Below, piece after piece: positions 17,546 through 24,763 of a stretch of DNA of 42,590 nucleotides (within the stretch, counting starts at the first letter, position 1; every line of letters begins with the position of its first letter). The translations under genes and the position numbers were made by a program. This DNA comes from Winogradskyella sp. (GTDB lineage Bacteria > Bacteroidota > Bacteroidia > Flavobacteriales > Flavobacteriaceae). Location of the stretch: contig NZ_JAOARH010000051.1 in the NCBI RefSeq assembly GCF_025210595.1, forward strand, positions 1-42,590, in the 5' to 3' direction. The notes under the pieces are model-generated. The model was given only the letters and a program-made list of their open reading frames with translations, made no database searches and was not told the origin of the DNA.

Positions 17546-17602
17546 ATGAAAAAAACAATAAATAATACTTGGTGGTGGAATTTCTCAAACTCATGTTCGT
17601 GA
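17546..17602 (+). CDS. trpL: trp operon leader peptide with Trp-Trp-Trp
   Basis: An 18-codon ORF reads MKKTINNTWWWNFSNSCS. Three consecutive TGG codons (17570-17578) make it a Trp sensor: the ribosome stalls there when charged tRNA-Trp is scarce. It starts just after the promoter boxes and ends 28 bp before the attenuator hairpin. The stop codon TGA (17600-17602) lies inside the sequence that can pair with the terminator, the arrangement required for ribosome-mediated attenuation. Too short for normal gene finding, but its composition and place leave little doubt. Confidence 0.9.
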   Translation: MKKTINNTWWWNFSNSCS

Positions 17603-17662
17603 AATAAACCTTGTATGTAAAAATATTAAAAAAGGCTTGTCATTCACGACAAGCCTTTTTTT
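17594..17662 (+). promoter_or_regulatory. trp attenuator: terminator and competing antiterminator
   Basis: Terminator: AAAGGCTTGTC (17631-17641) pairs with GACAAGCCTTT (17648-17658) around a 6-nt loop, followed by T residues to 17662. Antiterminator: TGTTCGTGAA (17594-17603) can pair, with one bulge, with TTCACGACA (17643-17651), which is the terminator loop plus the start of its 3' arm. A ribosome stalled at the Trp codons leaves 17594-17603 free (read-through); one that reaches the stop codon covers it (termination). Pairing is read by eye; energies were not computed. Confidence 0.8.
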
Positions 17663-17737
17663 ATTCTGAATAACCGTATTGAGCTTTTCTAAGTACAATT
17701 GAAGTGTTAATTTTAGAATATTAAAATTAAAAGATTC

Positions 17738-17754
17738 CACACCCTAAAAGTGTG
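17738..17754 (+). repeat. Hairpin 8 nt upstream of the trpE start
   Basis: CACAC (17738-17742), 7-nt loop, GTGTG (17750-17754), then 8 nt to the ATG at 17763. It is preceded by AAGATTC, as are the hairpins before trpC and coaD. Weak stem on its own; listed as part of a recurring pattern. Confidence 0.5.
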
Positions 17755-17762
17755 ACGTAAAT

Positions 17763-19163
17763 ATGAAAACATTTAGTCTATATACACATTACAAAAAGAT
17801 ACTTGCAGACACTATAACACCAGTTAGTATTTATCTGAAAATTAGAGACAAATTTCCTAATAGTATTTTACTAGAGAGTAGTGATTACCACACCAATGAT
17901 AATAGTTTCTCTTATATATGTTGCAACCCTATTGCATCAATCACAGTTAAAAACGGGATAATATCTCAAACTTATCCAGATGGCAGTATCAAAAATAATT
18001 ATGCAAAAACGATTGGTGTCGTAGAGGAAATCCACAAATTCACACAACGCTTTAAGGTAGAACCTAACAAAGAATTTAAATTTATAAACAACGGTATCTT
18101 TGGATATACTGCGTATGATGCTGTTAAATATTTTGAAGACATAGAAATATCTAAAAAAGATAATTCAATAGACATTCCAGATGTCTACTATGCTGTTTAT
18201 CAAAACATCATTGCTATAAATCACTTTAAAAACGAAGCCTATATTTTTGCGCACTGTTTTGATACTGAAAATAATATTGAAGAGATACTCCAATTAATTA
18301 AAACCAGACAATACGCATCTTATAACTTTAACAGCAAAGGAGATATTCAATCTAACTTAACTGATGATGAATATAAACAGCATGTTGAGCTCGCAAAAAA
18401 GCATTGTGCCAGAGGTGATGTTTTTCAATTAGTACTATCAAAACAATTTTCACAACAATTTAGCGGAGACGAATTCAACGTTTATAGAGCATTACGAAGT
18501 ATTAATCCGTCACCATATCTTTTCTATTTTGACTACGGAAATTTTAAAATTTTCGGTAGTTCTCCTGAAGCACAATTAATTGTAAATGATAGAAAAGCAG
18601 AAATCCATCCCATAGCAGGCACATTTAAACGCACAGGAAATGATTTAAAAGATGCAGAATTAGCAGAACAACTCATTGAAGATGATAAGGAAAATCGTGA
18701 ACACGTAATGCTTGTTGATTTAGCAAGAAATGATTTAAGCAGAAATGGTTCTAATGTTTCTATTGAGAATTACAGAGAAGTGCAATTCTTTTCTCATGTA
18801 ATCCATTTAGTTAGTAAAGTAACTGGTATAAAAAACAAAGACACAGACACTATGCAAGTAGTAGCAGACACTTTCCCAGCTGGCACATTAAGTGGTGCGC
18901 CTAAACATAAAGCTATGCAACTCATTGAAAAATATGAAAAAACAAGCAGAACGTATTACGGAGGTGCAATAGGTTTTATGGACTTTGAAGGCAATTTTAA
19001 CCATGCCATAATGATAAGAACATTTTTGAGTAAAAATCATACACTCTTTTGGCAAGCAGGAGCAGGATTAGTCTCTCAATCAAATCCAGAAAGCGAATTG
19101 CAAGAAGTCTATAACAAATTAGGTGCTTTAACAAAAGCCATAGAATTAGCTAGAGAATTATAA
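17763..19163 (+). CDS. trpE: Anthranilate synthase component I
   Basis: 466 residues, full length. Converts chorismate with ammonia from TrpG to anthranilate, the first step of Trp synthesis. The N-terminal domain keeps the Trp feedback-binding motif LLES at 36-39; the chorismate-binding domain (about 195-460) has GSSPEAQLIV, HPIAGTFKRTG, DLARNDLSR and PAGTLSGAPKHKAM. First structural gene of the operon behind the leader peptide attenuator, so it is likely controlled both by attenuation and by Trp inhibition. The start ATG is the first in frame. Confidence 0.97.
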   Translation: MKTFSLYTHYKKILADTITPVSIYLKIRDKFPNSILLESSDYHTNDNSFSYICCNPIASITVKNGIISQTYPDGSIKNNYAKTIGVVEEIHKFTQRFKVEPNKEFKFINNGIFGYTAYDAVKYFEDIEISKKDNSIDIPDVYYAVYQNIIAINHFKNEAYIFAHCFDTENNIEEILQLIKTRQYASYNFNSKGDIQSNLTDDEYKQHVELAKKHCARGDVFQLVLSKQFSQQFSGDEFNVYRALRSINPSPYLFYFDYGNFKIFGSSPEAQLIVNDRKAEIHPIAGTFKRTGNDLKDAELAEQLIEDDKENREHVMLVDLARNDLSRNGSNVSIENYREVQFFSHVIHLVSKVTGIKNKDTDTMQVVADTFPAGTLSGAPKHKAMQLIEKYEKTSRTYYGGAIGFMDFEGNFNHAIMIRTFLSKNHTLFWQAGAGLVSQSNPESELQEVYNKLGALTKAIELAREL

Positions 19164-19187
19164 AAAATGAAGTTTAATAAAAAAGGA

Positions 19188-19203
19188 TCCCTCTTTAGCG
19201 GGA
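19188..19203 (+). repeat. Palindromic element 7 nt upstream of the trpG start
   Basis: TCCC (19188-19191) and GGGA (19200-19203) enclose TCTTTAGC; a single change would give the longer palindrome CCCGC-TTTA-GCGGG, so it looks like a decayed copy of the hairpin family seen before trpD, trpC and coaD. It fills the trpE-trpG gap. Confidence 0.5.
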
Positions 19204-19210
19204 AGTGAGC

Positions 19211-19777
19211 ATGAAAAAAGTATTAGTAATTGACAACTACGACAGTTTCACTTATAATCTAGTTCATTATTTAGAGGATTTAGATTGCGATGTCACAGTT
19301 AAAAGAAACGACAAACTATCTCTTGAAGAAGTTGATGCTTTTCATAAAATAGTTCTGTCACCTGGTCCAGGAATTCCAGAAGAAGCTGGCTTGCTTAAAG
19401 CTATAATTACTAAATACGCTCCTACAAAAAGTATATTAGGAGTTTGTTTAGGCCAACAAGCTATTTGCGAGGTTTTTGGAGGTACATTAGAAAATTTAAA
19501 ATCGGTTTATCATGGTGTTTCAACTGAAGTTACTATTTGTGTAGATAATGAAACCTTATTTAAAGGCTTAGATAAAACCTTTAAAGTTGGTCGCTACCAT
19601 TCTTGGGTGGTGAGTACTAATTTACCAGACAGTTTAGAAGCTACATCATTAGATGCTAACGGACAAATAATGTCTTTAAGGCATAAGGTTTATGATGTTA
19701 AAGGTGTACAATATCATCCAGAATCTGTATTAACACCCAACGGTAAAAAGATTTTAGAAAATTGGGTGAACAGCTAG
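19211..19777 (+). CDS. trpG: Anthranilate synthase component II (glutamine amidotransferase)
   Basis: 188 residues from the ATG at 19211; a GTG two codons earlier is in frame but less likely. Class I glutamine amidotransferase domain with VIDNYDSFTYNL at the N-terminus, nucleophile C79 in GVCLGQQA, and the catalytic H169/E171 in YHPES. It hydrolyses glutamine and channels ammonia to TrpE. There is no fusion to TrpD. Close homologues (PabA) serve folate synthesis, but the trp operon context favours TrpG; dual use is possible. Confidence 0.96.
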   Translation: MKKVLVIDNYDSFTYNLVHYLEDLDCDVTVKRNDKLSLEEVDAFHKIVLSPGPGIPEEAGLLKAIITKYAPTKSILGVCLGQQAICEVFGGTLENLKSVYHGVSTEVTICVDNETLFKGLDKTFKVGRYHSWVVSTNLPDSLEATSLDANGQIMSLRHKVYDVKGVQYHPESVLTPNGKKILENWVNS

Positions 19778-19778
19778 T

Positions 19779-19795
19779 TTTGCAATTACTGCAAA
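19779..19795 (+). repeat. Hairpin just after the trpG stop
   Basis: TTTGCA (19779-19784), ATTAC loop, TGCAAA (19790-19795). An alternative fold pairs CTGC (19789-19792) with GCAG (19797-19800). No T-run follows. Together with 19837-19850 it occupies the trpG-trpD gap. Confidence 0.4.
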
Positions 19796-19836
19796 GGCAG
19801 AAACCCATTATTAACCAAAGTAAAATTAAAAAGTTA

Positions 19837-19850
19837 CTCGCTTTAGCGAG
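19837..19850 (+). repeat. Hairpin 6 nt upstream of the trpD start
   Basis: CTCGC (19837-19841), TTTA loop, GCGAG (19846-19850): a perfect 5-bp stem, then CATAAA and the ATG at 19857. It falls within the expected ribosome footprint on the mRNA. Confidence 0.65.
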
Positions 19851-19856
19851 CATAAA

Positions 19857-20852
19857 ATGAAAGAATTATTAAATAGATTAATTAATCAAGAAAGCATCTC
19901 AAGTGAAGAAGCCAAAAATGTTTTAGTTAATATTTCTAACGGAAAATACAATCAAAGTCAAATCGCTTCTTTTCTAACAGTTTATATGATGCGTAATATT
20001 ACCATAGAAGAACTTCGTGGGTTTAGAGATGCACTTTTAGAATTATGCATTCCTGTAGATTTAGAAGGTTATAATACAATTGATTTATGTGGTACAGGCG
20101 GAGATAGCAAAAACACTTTCAATATTTCTACAATAGCATCTTTTGTAACAGCAGGTGCAGGTATTCATGTTACAAAGCATGGGAATTATGGTGTTTCATC
20201 AGCATGCGGATCATCAAACGTTATGGAACACTTAGGCATAAAGTTTTCTAATAACATTGATTTTTTAAAACGCTGCATAGATGAAGCAGGCATTTGTGTT
20301 TTGCATGCTCCTCTATTTCATCCTGCTATGAAAAAAGTAGCACCAATTAGAAAAGAACTAGGTGTGAAAACCTTTTTTAATATGCTAGGTCCTTTGGTTA
20401 ATCCTGCCTTTCCAACAAACCAAATGGTCGGTGTATTCAATTTAGAATTACTAAGATTATATGGTTACTTATATCAAGAAACCAACAAAAATTACGCAAT
20501 AGTACATACTTTAGATGGTTACGACGAAATTTCATTAACAGGAAAAACCAAAATTATTTCTAACACATCTGAATTATTATTTGAACCTGAAGATTTTGAA
20601 ATAAACAAAATTGAGCAATCAGACTTATTTGGAGGTAAAACTATACGAAAGTCAGCACGAATATTTACTAAAATAATAGACGGAAAAGGTACCAAAGCTC
20701 AAAACAATGTGGTTTGTGCAAATGCAGGATTAGCTATAGCAACTGCAAAACAAATCTCTCATAAAGAAGGGTTTGAACTAGCCAAAGAATCGCTCTATAA
20801 CGGTAAAGCAAAAGAAAGCTTCAATAAATTAATTGAGTTAAGTGACACGTAG
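19857..20852 (+). CDS. trpD: Anthranilate phosphoribosyltransferase
   Basis: 331 residues. Transfers phosphoribosyl from PRPP to anthranilate. The N-terminal helical domain is followed by the PRPP-binding GTGGD at 79-83 and KHGNYGVSSACGSSNVMEHLG, then the RKELGVKTFFNMLGPLVNP anthranilate-site segment. Complete. The stop codon TAG (20850-20852) lies between the arms of a small inverted repeat (TGACAC/GTGTCA, 20843-20857) continuous with a REP-like palindrome, so the last few codons (SDT) are repeat-derived. Confidence 0.97.
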   Translation: MKELLNRLINQESISSEEAKNVLVNISNGKYNQSQIASFLTVYMMRNITIEELRGFRDALLELCIPVDLEGYNTIDLCGTGGDSKNTFNISTIASFVTAGAGIHVTKHGNYGVSSACGSSNVMEHLGIKFSNNIDFLKRCIDEAGICVLHAPLFHPAMKKVAPIRKELGVKTFFNMLGPLVNPAFPTNQMVGVFNLELLRLYGYLYQETNKNYAIVHTLDGYDEISLTGKTKIISNTSELLFEPEDFEINKIEQSDLFGGKTIRKSARIFTKIIDGKGTKAQNNVVCANAGLAIATAKQISHKEGFELAKESLYNGKAKESFNKLIELSDT

Positions 20853-20880
20853 TGTCATCCTGAACTTGATTCAGGATCTA
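20853..20880 (+). repeat. REP-like palindrome, trpD-trpC gap (forward copy)
   Basis: ATCCTGAA (20857-20864), CTTGA loop, TTCAGGAT (20870-20877): perfect 8-bp stem, with the GTC before and CT after that recur in other copies. Member of the family also found at 23608, 23919, 27703, 29140, 29180 and 38237. Confidence 0.85.
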
Positions 20881-20898
20881 ATTATAAATTAAAAAAGA

Positions 20899-20916
20899 TT
20901 CCTGCCTACGCAGGAA
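20899..20916 (+). repeat. Hairpin 6 nt upstream of the trpC start
   Basis: TTCCTGC (20899-20905), CTAC loop, GCAGGAA (20910-20916): perfect 7-bp stem, then ATAAAT and the ATG at 20923. Nearly identical to the hairpin before coaD (32098-32115). Confidence 0.85.
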
Positions 20917-20922
20917 ATAAAT

Positions 20923-21708
20923 ATGAATATTTTAGCTAAAATAGTAAGTGATAAACGTAAAGAAGTTGATTTAAAAAAATCTCTAATTCCTATTCAACAA
21001 CTAGAATCTTCTGTTCTTTTTAAAAGAGAAACCATTTCTTTATCAAAAACACTTCAAAATAGTGAAAGCGGCATCATTGCAGAACATAAAAGACAATCTC
21101 CATCAAAATCTATCATTAATCAAAGTTTAAATGTACAAGATGTGGCTAAAGGTTATGAAAATGCTGGTGTTTGTGGCATGTCAATCTTAACTAACGGCAA
21201 ATATTTTGGAGGATCTTTAGATGATTTAATACTAGCTAGAGCCAGTTGTCAATTGCCCCTTTTAAGAAAAGAATTTATAATAGATTCTTATCAAATTATT
21301 GAAGCAAAATCTTATGGAGCAGATGCCATTCTTTTAATTGCAGCCATTTTAACAAAAAATGAGATTAAACAATTTTCAGAACTAGCCAAAAGTTTGCATC
21401 TAGATGTGTTGTTAGAAGTACATAACAAAGAAGAATTACAAAAATCCATTATACCTTCTTTAGACATGATAGGTGTTAATAACAGAAACCTTAAAACTTT
21501 TGAAGTCAATCTAGAAACATCAAAACAATTAAGTGAACAAATACCTGATGATTTTGTAAAAGTATCTGAGAGTGGAATTAGTTCTGTTAATGCTATTAAA
21601 GAGTTACAGCTTTTGGGTTATAAAGGATTTTTAATAGGAGAAAACTTTATGAAAACAGATAATCCAGGAGCAAGTGCAACAGAGTTCATAAACGCCTTAA
21701 AAACATGA
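20923..21708 (+). CDS. trpC: Indole-3-glycerol phosphate synthase
   Basis: 261 residues, TIM-barrel. Closes CdRP to indole-3-glycerol phosphate. Diagnostic segments are IIAEHKRQSPSKSII (catalytic Lys), SILTNGKYFGGSLDDL, LLRKEFIIDSYQI (Lys and Glu region), LLEVHNKEEL, IGVNNRNLKTFEVN and ESGISSVNAIKEL with the phosphate site GFLIGENFM. Not fused to TrpF, unlike E. coli. Overlaps trpF by 4 bp (ATGA), indicating translational coupling. Confidence 0.97.
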   Translation: MNILAKIVSDKRKEVDLKKSLIPIQQLESSVLFKRETISLSKTLQNSESGIIAEHKRQSPSKSIINQSLNVQDVAKGYENAGVCGMSILTNGKYFGGSLDDLILARASCQLPLLRKEFIIDSYQIIEAKSYGADAILLIAAILTKNEIKQFSELAKSLHLDVLLEVHNKEELQKSIIPSLDMIGVNNRNLKTFEVNLETSKQLSEQIPDDFVKVSESGISSVNAIKELQLLGYKGFLIGENFMKTDNPGASATEFINALKT

Positions 21709-22328
21709 AACTAAAAATCTGCGGCATAAAACATAACATAAATGAAGTTGCAGCATTGCAACCGGATTATTTTGGGTTTATTTTTTATAAGAATTCACCC
21801 AGAAATTTTGAAAGCGAAATTCCTAAGTTATCAAAATCAATAAAGAAAGTTGGTGTTTTTGTAAATGAAAAAATTGAAAGCATTACCCGTAAAATTGAAA
21901 AATACAATCTTGATATTATACAATTACACGGTAATGAATCACCAGAAACTTGTAAACTATTAAAATCCACTAAAAAAGAAATCATCAAAGTCTTTTCTAT
22001 AAAAAACGAATTTGATTTTTCAATATTAAAAGACTACGAAAAAGTTTGTGATTATTTTCTTTTTGACACCAAAGGAAAATTACCAGGTGGCAATGGCTAT
22101 GCCTTTAATTGGGATATCTTAAAAGATTATCCATCAACCAAACCTTACTTTTTGAGCGGTGGAATTGGTTTAAGCGAAATTGAAAGCATTTTATCATTCC
22201 TGAGTAAGGAGGGATCTAAATACTGCTATGCTATTGACATAAATAGCAAATTTGAAATTAAACCAGGACTAAAAAACATTGATGAATTAGAAAAATTTAA
22301 AAAACACATCACTTCGAGTGATTTTTGA
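21705..22328 (+). CDS. trpF: Phosphoribosylanthranilate isomerase
   Basis: 207 residues, TIM-barrel. Isomerises PRA to CdRP, the step before TrpC. KICGIK at 3-8 carries the catalytic Cys, YFGFIFYKNSPR follows, and the catalytic Asp is in LFDTKGKLPGGNGYAFNW; the phosphate loop is FLSGGIG. The last residues (HITSSDF) and the stop are encoded by a repeat-like inverted sequence (22310 onward), so the C-terminus seems to have been reshaped by a repeat insertion. Overlaps trpC by 4 bp. Confidence 0.96.
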   Translation: MKLKICGIKHNINEVAALQPDYFGFIFYKNSPRNFESEIPKLSKSIKKVGVFVNEKIESITRKIEKYNLDIIQLHGNESPETCKLLKSTKKEIIKVFSIKNEFDFSILKDYEKVCDYFLFDTKGKLPGGNGYAFNWDILKDYPSTKPYFLSGGIGLSEIESILSFLSKEGSKYCYAIDINSKFEIKPGLKNIDELEKFKKHITSSDF

Positions 22329-22406
22329 AGTTTAAAAGAATTGTATTGGAAAGTAAAAGATAAGTTTCCGTACAATTTCGATAAAAATCGAAAATCACTC
22401 AAACTA
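22310..22406. repeat. Inverted pair of ~45-bp repeats, trpF-trpB junction
   Basis: Copy 1 (22310-22354) and the reverse complement of copy 2 (22363-22406) both contain GAGTGATTTT followed about 15-20 nt later by AATTGTA and GGAAA. The copies themselves contain hairpins: ATCACT-TCG-AGTGAT at 22308-22322 and TTTCGAT-AAAA-ATCGAAA at 22376-22393. The head-to-head arrangement resembles a BIME. It overlaps the trpF stop and fills the gap before trpB. Confidence 0.7.
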
Positions 22407-22424
22407 ACGAGAAGGTTAAAAATT

Positions 22425-23606
22425 ATGAGTTATAACATTAACAACAAAGGCTATTACGGTGAATTTGGCGGAGCATATATACCAGAAATGCTTTATCCAA
22501 ATGTTGAAGAACTACGACAGAATTATTTAAAAATAATGGCTGAACCTTCATTTCAAAAAGATTTTCATCAATTATTAAAAGATTATGTTGGTCGTCCTTC
22601 ACCACTCTATTTTGCAAAACGTCTTTCAAAAAAACACAACACCAAAATCTATCTAAAAAGAGAAGACCTTAACCATACAGGTGCACATAAAATCAACAAT
22701 ACTATCGGACAAATACTTATGGCAAAACGCTTAGGTAAAAACAGAATTATTGCCGAAACTGGTGCTGGTCAGCATGGTGTTGCCACAGCTACTGTTTGTG
22801 CTTTAATGGGAATTGAATGCATTGTGTATATGGGAGAAATTGATATTGCAAGACAAGCACCTAATGTTGCTCGTATGAAAATGCTAGGTGCAGAAGTAAG
22901 ACCTGCACTATCAGGAAGCCGAACATTAAAAGATGCAACCAACGAAGCTATTCGTGATTGGATAAATAACCCTGTGGATACACATTATATTATTGGCTCA
23001 GTAATTGGGCCTCATCCATATCCAGATATGGTAACTAAATTTCAGTCTGTAATTTCAGAGGAAATCAAATGGCAACTTAAAGAAAAAGAAGGCAAAGAAA
23101 ATCCTGATTATGTAGTGGCTTGTATTGGTGGTGGCAGTAATGCTGCTGGCACTTATTATCACTTTTTAGACAATACAAATGTTAGAATCATTGCAATTGA
23201 AGCAGCAGGAAAAGGCATCAATTCTGGCAAAAGCGCAGCAACTTCAGCTCTTGGCAAAGAAGGTATTATTCATGGTTGTAAAACCTTATTAATGCAAACT
23301 AATGATGGGCAAATTACAGAGCCTTATTCTATTTCGGCTGGTTTAGATTATCCTGGTGTTGGCCCTTTACATTCCCATTTATATAAATCTGGTCGTGGTG
23401 AGTTTTACTCTGCAACAGACGATGAAGCTATGGCAGCAGGATTAGAATTATGCAAATTAGAAGGTATTATCCCAGCCATTGAAAGCGCTCATGCACTTGC
23501 TGTTTTTGAGCACAAATCGTTTCAACCTGATGATATTGTAGTTATTAGTTTATCTGGTCGTGGTGATAAAGATTTACAGAATTATATTGATTATTTTAAA
23601 TTTTAG
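22425..23606 (+). CDS. trpB: Tryptophan synthase beta chain
   Basis: 393 residues from the ATG at 22425. An in-frame TTG at 22341 would add 28 residues translated from the repeat and is rejected. PLP lysine is K89 in HTGAHKIN, the PLP phosphate loop is GGGSNAAG, and the segment ETGAGQHGVA holds the catalytic Glu region. Fold type II enzyme that condenses indole and serine; forms an alpha2beta2 complex with TrpA. Its partner gene is displaced by 392 bp because the GIY-YIG gene lies between them. Confidence 0.97.
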   Translation: MSYNINNKGYYGEFGGAYIPEMLYPNVEELRQNYLKIMAEPSFQKDFHQLLKDYVGRPSPLYFAKRLSKKHNTKIYLKREDLNHTGAHKINNTIGQILMAKRLGKNRIIAETGAGQHGVATATVCALMGIECIVYMGEIDIARQAPNVARMKMLGAEVRPALSGSRTLKDATNEAIRDWINNPVDTHYIIGSVIGPHPYPDMVTKFQSVISEEIKWQLKEKEGKENPDYVVACIGGGSNAAGTYYHFLDNTNVRIIAIEAAGKGINSGKSAATSALGKEGIIHGCKTLLMQTNDGQITEPYSISAGLDYPGVGPLHSHLYKSGRGEFYSATDDEAMAAGLELCKLEGIIPAIESAHALAVFEHKSFQPDDIVVISLSGRGDKDLQNYIDYFKF

Positions 23607-23607
23607 C

Positions 23608-23633
23608 GTCATGCTGAACTTGTTTCAGCATCT
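23608..23633 (+). repeat. REP-like palindrome left of the GIY-YIG gene (forward copy)
   Basis: ATGCTGAA (23611-23618), CTTGT loop, TTCAGCAT (23624-23631): perfect 8-bp stem, preceded by GTC and followed by CT. It begins one base after the trpB stop codon and ends 10 nt before the GIY-YIG ATG. Confidence 0.88.
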
Positions 23634-23641
23634 CAATAGAA

Positions 23642-23923
23642 ATGAAATACAGTTTTGTTTACATAATGACTAATACTTACAGAACAACTTTTTACATAGG
23701 TGCTATAACTAATTTGGAAAAAAGAATAACTGAACATGCTAATGGTACAGGTGCTCAGTTTACTAAAAAATATAATCTTAAAGATCTAATTTATTTTGAA
23801 AAACTTACAGACGTAAATCAAGCAATAGATAGAGAAAATCAATTAAAAAATTGGCATAAGGACTGGAAAATTAATTTAATTAAGAAAAAAAACCCAAAAC
23901 TTGAAACACTAAAAATTATGTGA
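23642..23923 (+). CDS. Small GIY-YIG nuclease-like protein inserted between trpB and trpA
   Basis: 93 residues, a single GIY-YIG domain of the small stand-alone type (UPF0213/YhbQ-like, often misannotated as UvrC-like). The motif pair is VYI at 6-8 and YIG at 18-20; the catalytic Arg is R28 (LEKRITEH) with H32, and the metal-binding Glu is E65 in DRENQLK. All key residues are present, so activity as a DNA nickase/nuclease is plausible. The gene is not part of Trp synthesis. It is bracketed by two REP-like palindromes in inverted orientation, and its stop codon overlaps the right-hand one, which suggests insertion as a unit. Confidence 0.9.
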   Translation: MKYSFVYIMTNTYRTTFYIGAITNLEKRITEHANGTGAQFTKKYNLKDLIYFEKLTDVNQAIDRENQLKNWHKDWKINLIKKKNPKLETLKIM

Positions 23924-23946
23924 CCCTGAAACAAGTTCAGGGTGAC
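23919..23946 (-). repeat. REP-like palindrome right of the GIY-YIG gene (reverse copy)
   Basis: ACCCTGAA (23923-23930), ACAAG loop, TTCAGGGT (23936-23943), followed by GAC. It is the reverse complement form of the element at 23608, so the gene between is flanked by inverted copies. The GIY-YIG stop codon (TGA 23921-23923) overlaps the stem. Confidence 0.88.
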
Positions 23947-23973
23947 GAAAATAAACTAATGTTTAATTAAAAG

Positions 23974-23994
23974 ATTTTCGCATTCGTAGAAAAT
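23974..23994 (+). repeat. Hairpin 4 nt upstream of the trpA start
   Basis: ATTTTC (23974-23979) pairs with GAAAAT (23989-23994), with GCATTCGTA between. Preceded by AAG as in the trpC and coaD hairpins. ATG at 23999. Confidence 0.6.
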
Positions 23995-23998
23995 AGAC

Positions 23999-24763
23999 AT
24001 GAATAGAATAAATCAAAAATTACAGGAAAACAAAAAGCTTCTTTCCATATACTTTACAGCAGGTTATCCTAATATTGATGATACGGTTAGCATCATTCAA
24101 AATTTAGAAAAATCTGGTGTAGATATGATTGAAATAGGACTGCCATTTAGTGATCCTTTAGCAGATGGACCAACGATACAAGCTAGCTCTACATCTGCAC
24201 TTAAACATGGAATGACAACCGAAAAACTATTTAAACAGCTAAAAAACATTCGTCAATCTGTATCAATTCCATTAATAATTATGGGCTATTTCAATCCTGT
24301 GTTACAATATGGTGTTGAAGCCTTTTGCAAAAAATGCCAAGACATTGGTATTGACGGACTTATTATTCCAGATTTACCAGCAGATATTTATGACGAATAC
24401 TACAAAACTACGTTTGAAAAATATAGTTTAATCAATGTCTTTTTAATAACTCCTCAAACTTCAGAAAAACGTATTCATTATATCGATTCCATTTCAAACG
24501 GATTCATTTATATGGTAAGTTCAGCAAGTACAACTGGAGCACAAACTGGCTTTGGCAACACACAAACAGACTACTTTAATCGTATAGCCAATATGCAACT
24601 TAGAAATCCGCAAATAGTTGGTTTTGGTATTTCAAACAATGATACTTTTACTCAAGCCACACAATATGCCAAAGGAGCAATAATAGGAAGTGCTTTTATA
24701 AAACATTTATCTAAACATGGTATCAATGAAATTGATAGCTTTGTAAAACAAATTATATACTAA
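23999..24763 (+). CDS. trpA: Tryptophan synthase alpha chain
   Basis: 254 residues, TIM-barrel. Splits indole-3-glycerol phosphate and passes indole to TrpB. Catalytic E45 and D56 lie in MIEIGLPFSDPLADGPTIQ (equivalent to E49/D60 of E. coli); phosphate-binding segments are VGFGIS and GAIIGSAF. Complete. It overlaps the next gene by one base (TAATG), so the methyltransferase is probably co-transcribed. Confidence 0.97.
   Translation: MNRINQKLQENKKLLSIYFTAGYPNIDDTVSIIQNLEKSGVDMIEIGLPFSDPLADGPTIQASSTSALKHGMTTEKLFKQLKNIRQSVSIPLIIMGYFNPVLQYGVEAFCKKCQDIGIDGLIIPDLPADIYDEYYKTTFEKYSLINVFLITPQTSEKRIHYIDSISNGFIYMVSSASTTGAQTGFGNTQTDYFNRIANMQLRNPQIVGFGISNNDTFTQATQYAKGAIIGSAFIKHLSKHGINEIDSFVKQIIY

Larger units (their letters stand above)
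17425..17762 (+). other. 338-bp non-coding region between yceI and trpE
   Basis: It holds, in order: the yceI terminator (17471-17500), the trp promoter (17507-17537), the leader peptide (17546-17602), the attenuator (to 17662) and a small hairpin before trpE (17738-17754). The stretch 17663-17737 shows nothing further. Confidence 0.8.

Noticed and set aside
17604-17630. CCTTGT after the trp leader stop as an antiterminator arm for AAGGCTTGTC
   Set aside because: Only four or five pairs possible; TGTTCGTGAA with TTCACGACA is much better.
22341-22424. TTG start that would extend TrpB by 28 residues
   Set aside because: The extension is encoded by the inverted repeat pair and is absent from TrpB as known; MSYNINNKGYYGEFGGAY is the typical N-terminus.
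23642-23923. GIY-YIG gene as part of UvrC or as a group I intron endonuclease
   Set aside because: It is a single 93-residue domain without UvrC's UvrB-binding or RNase H-like parts, and trpB and trpA are each complete with no intron.
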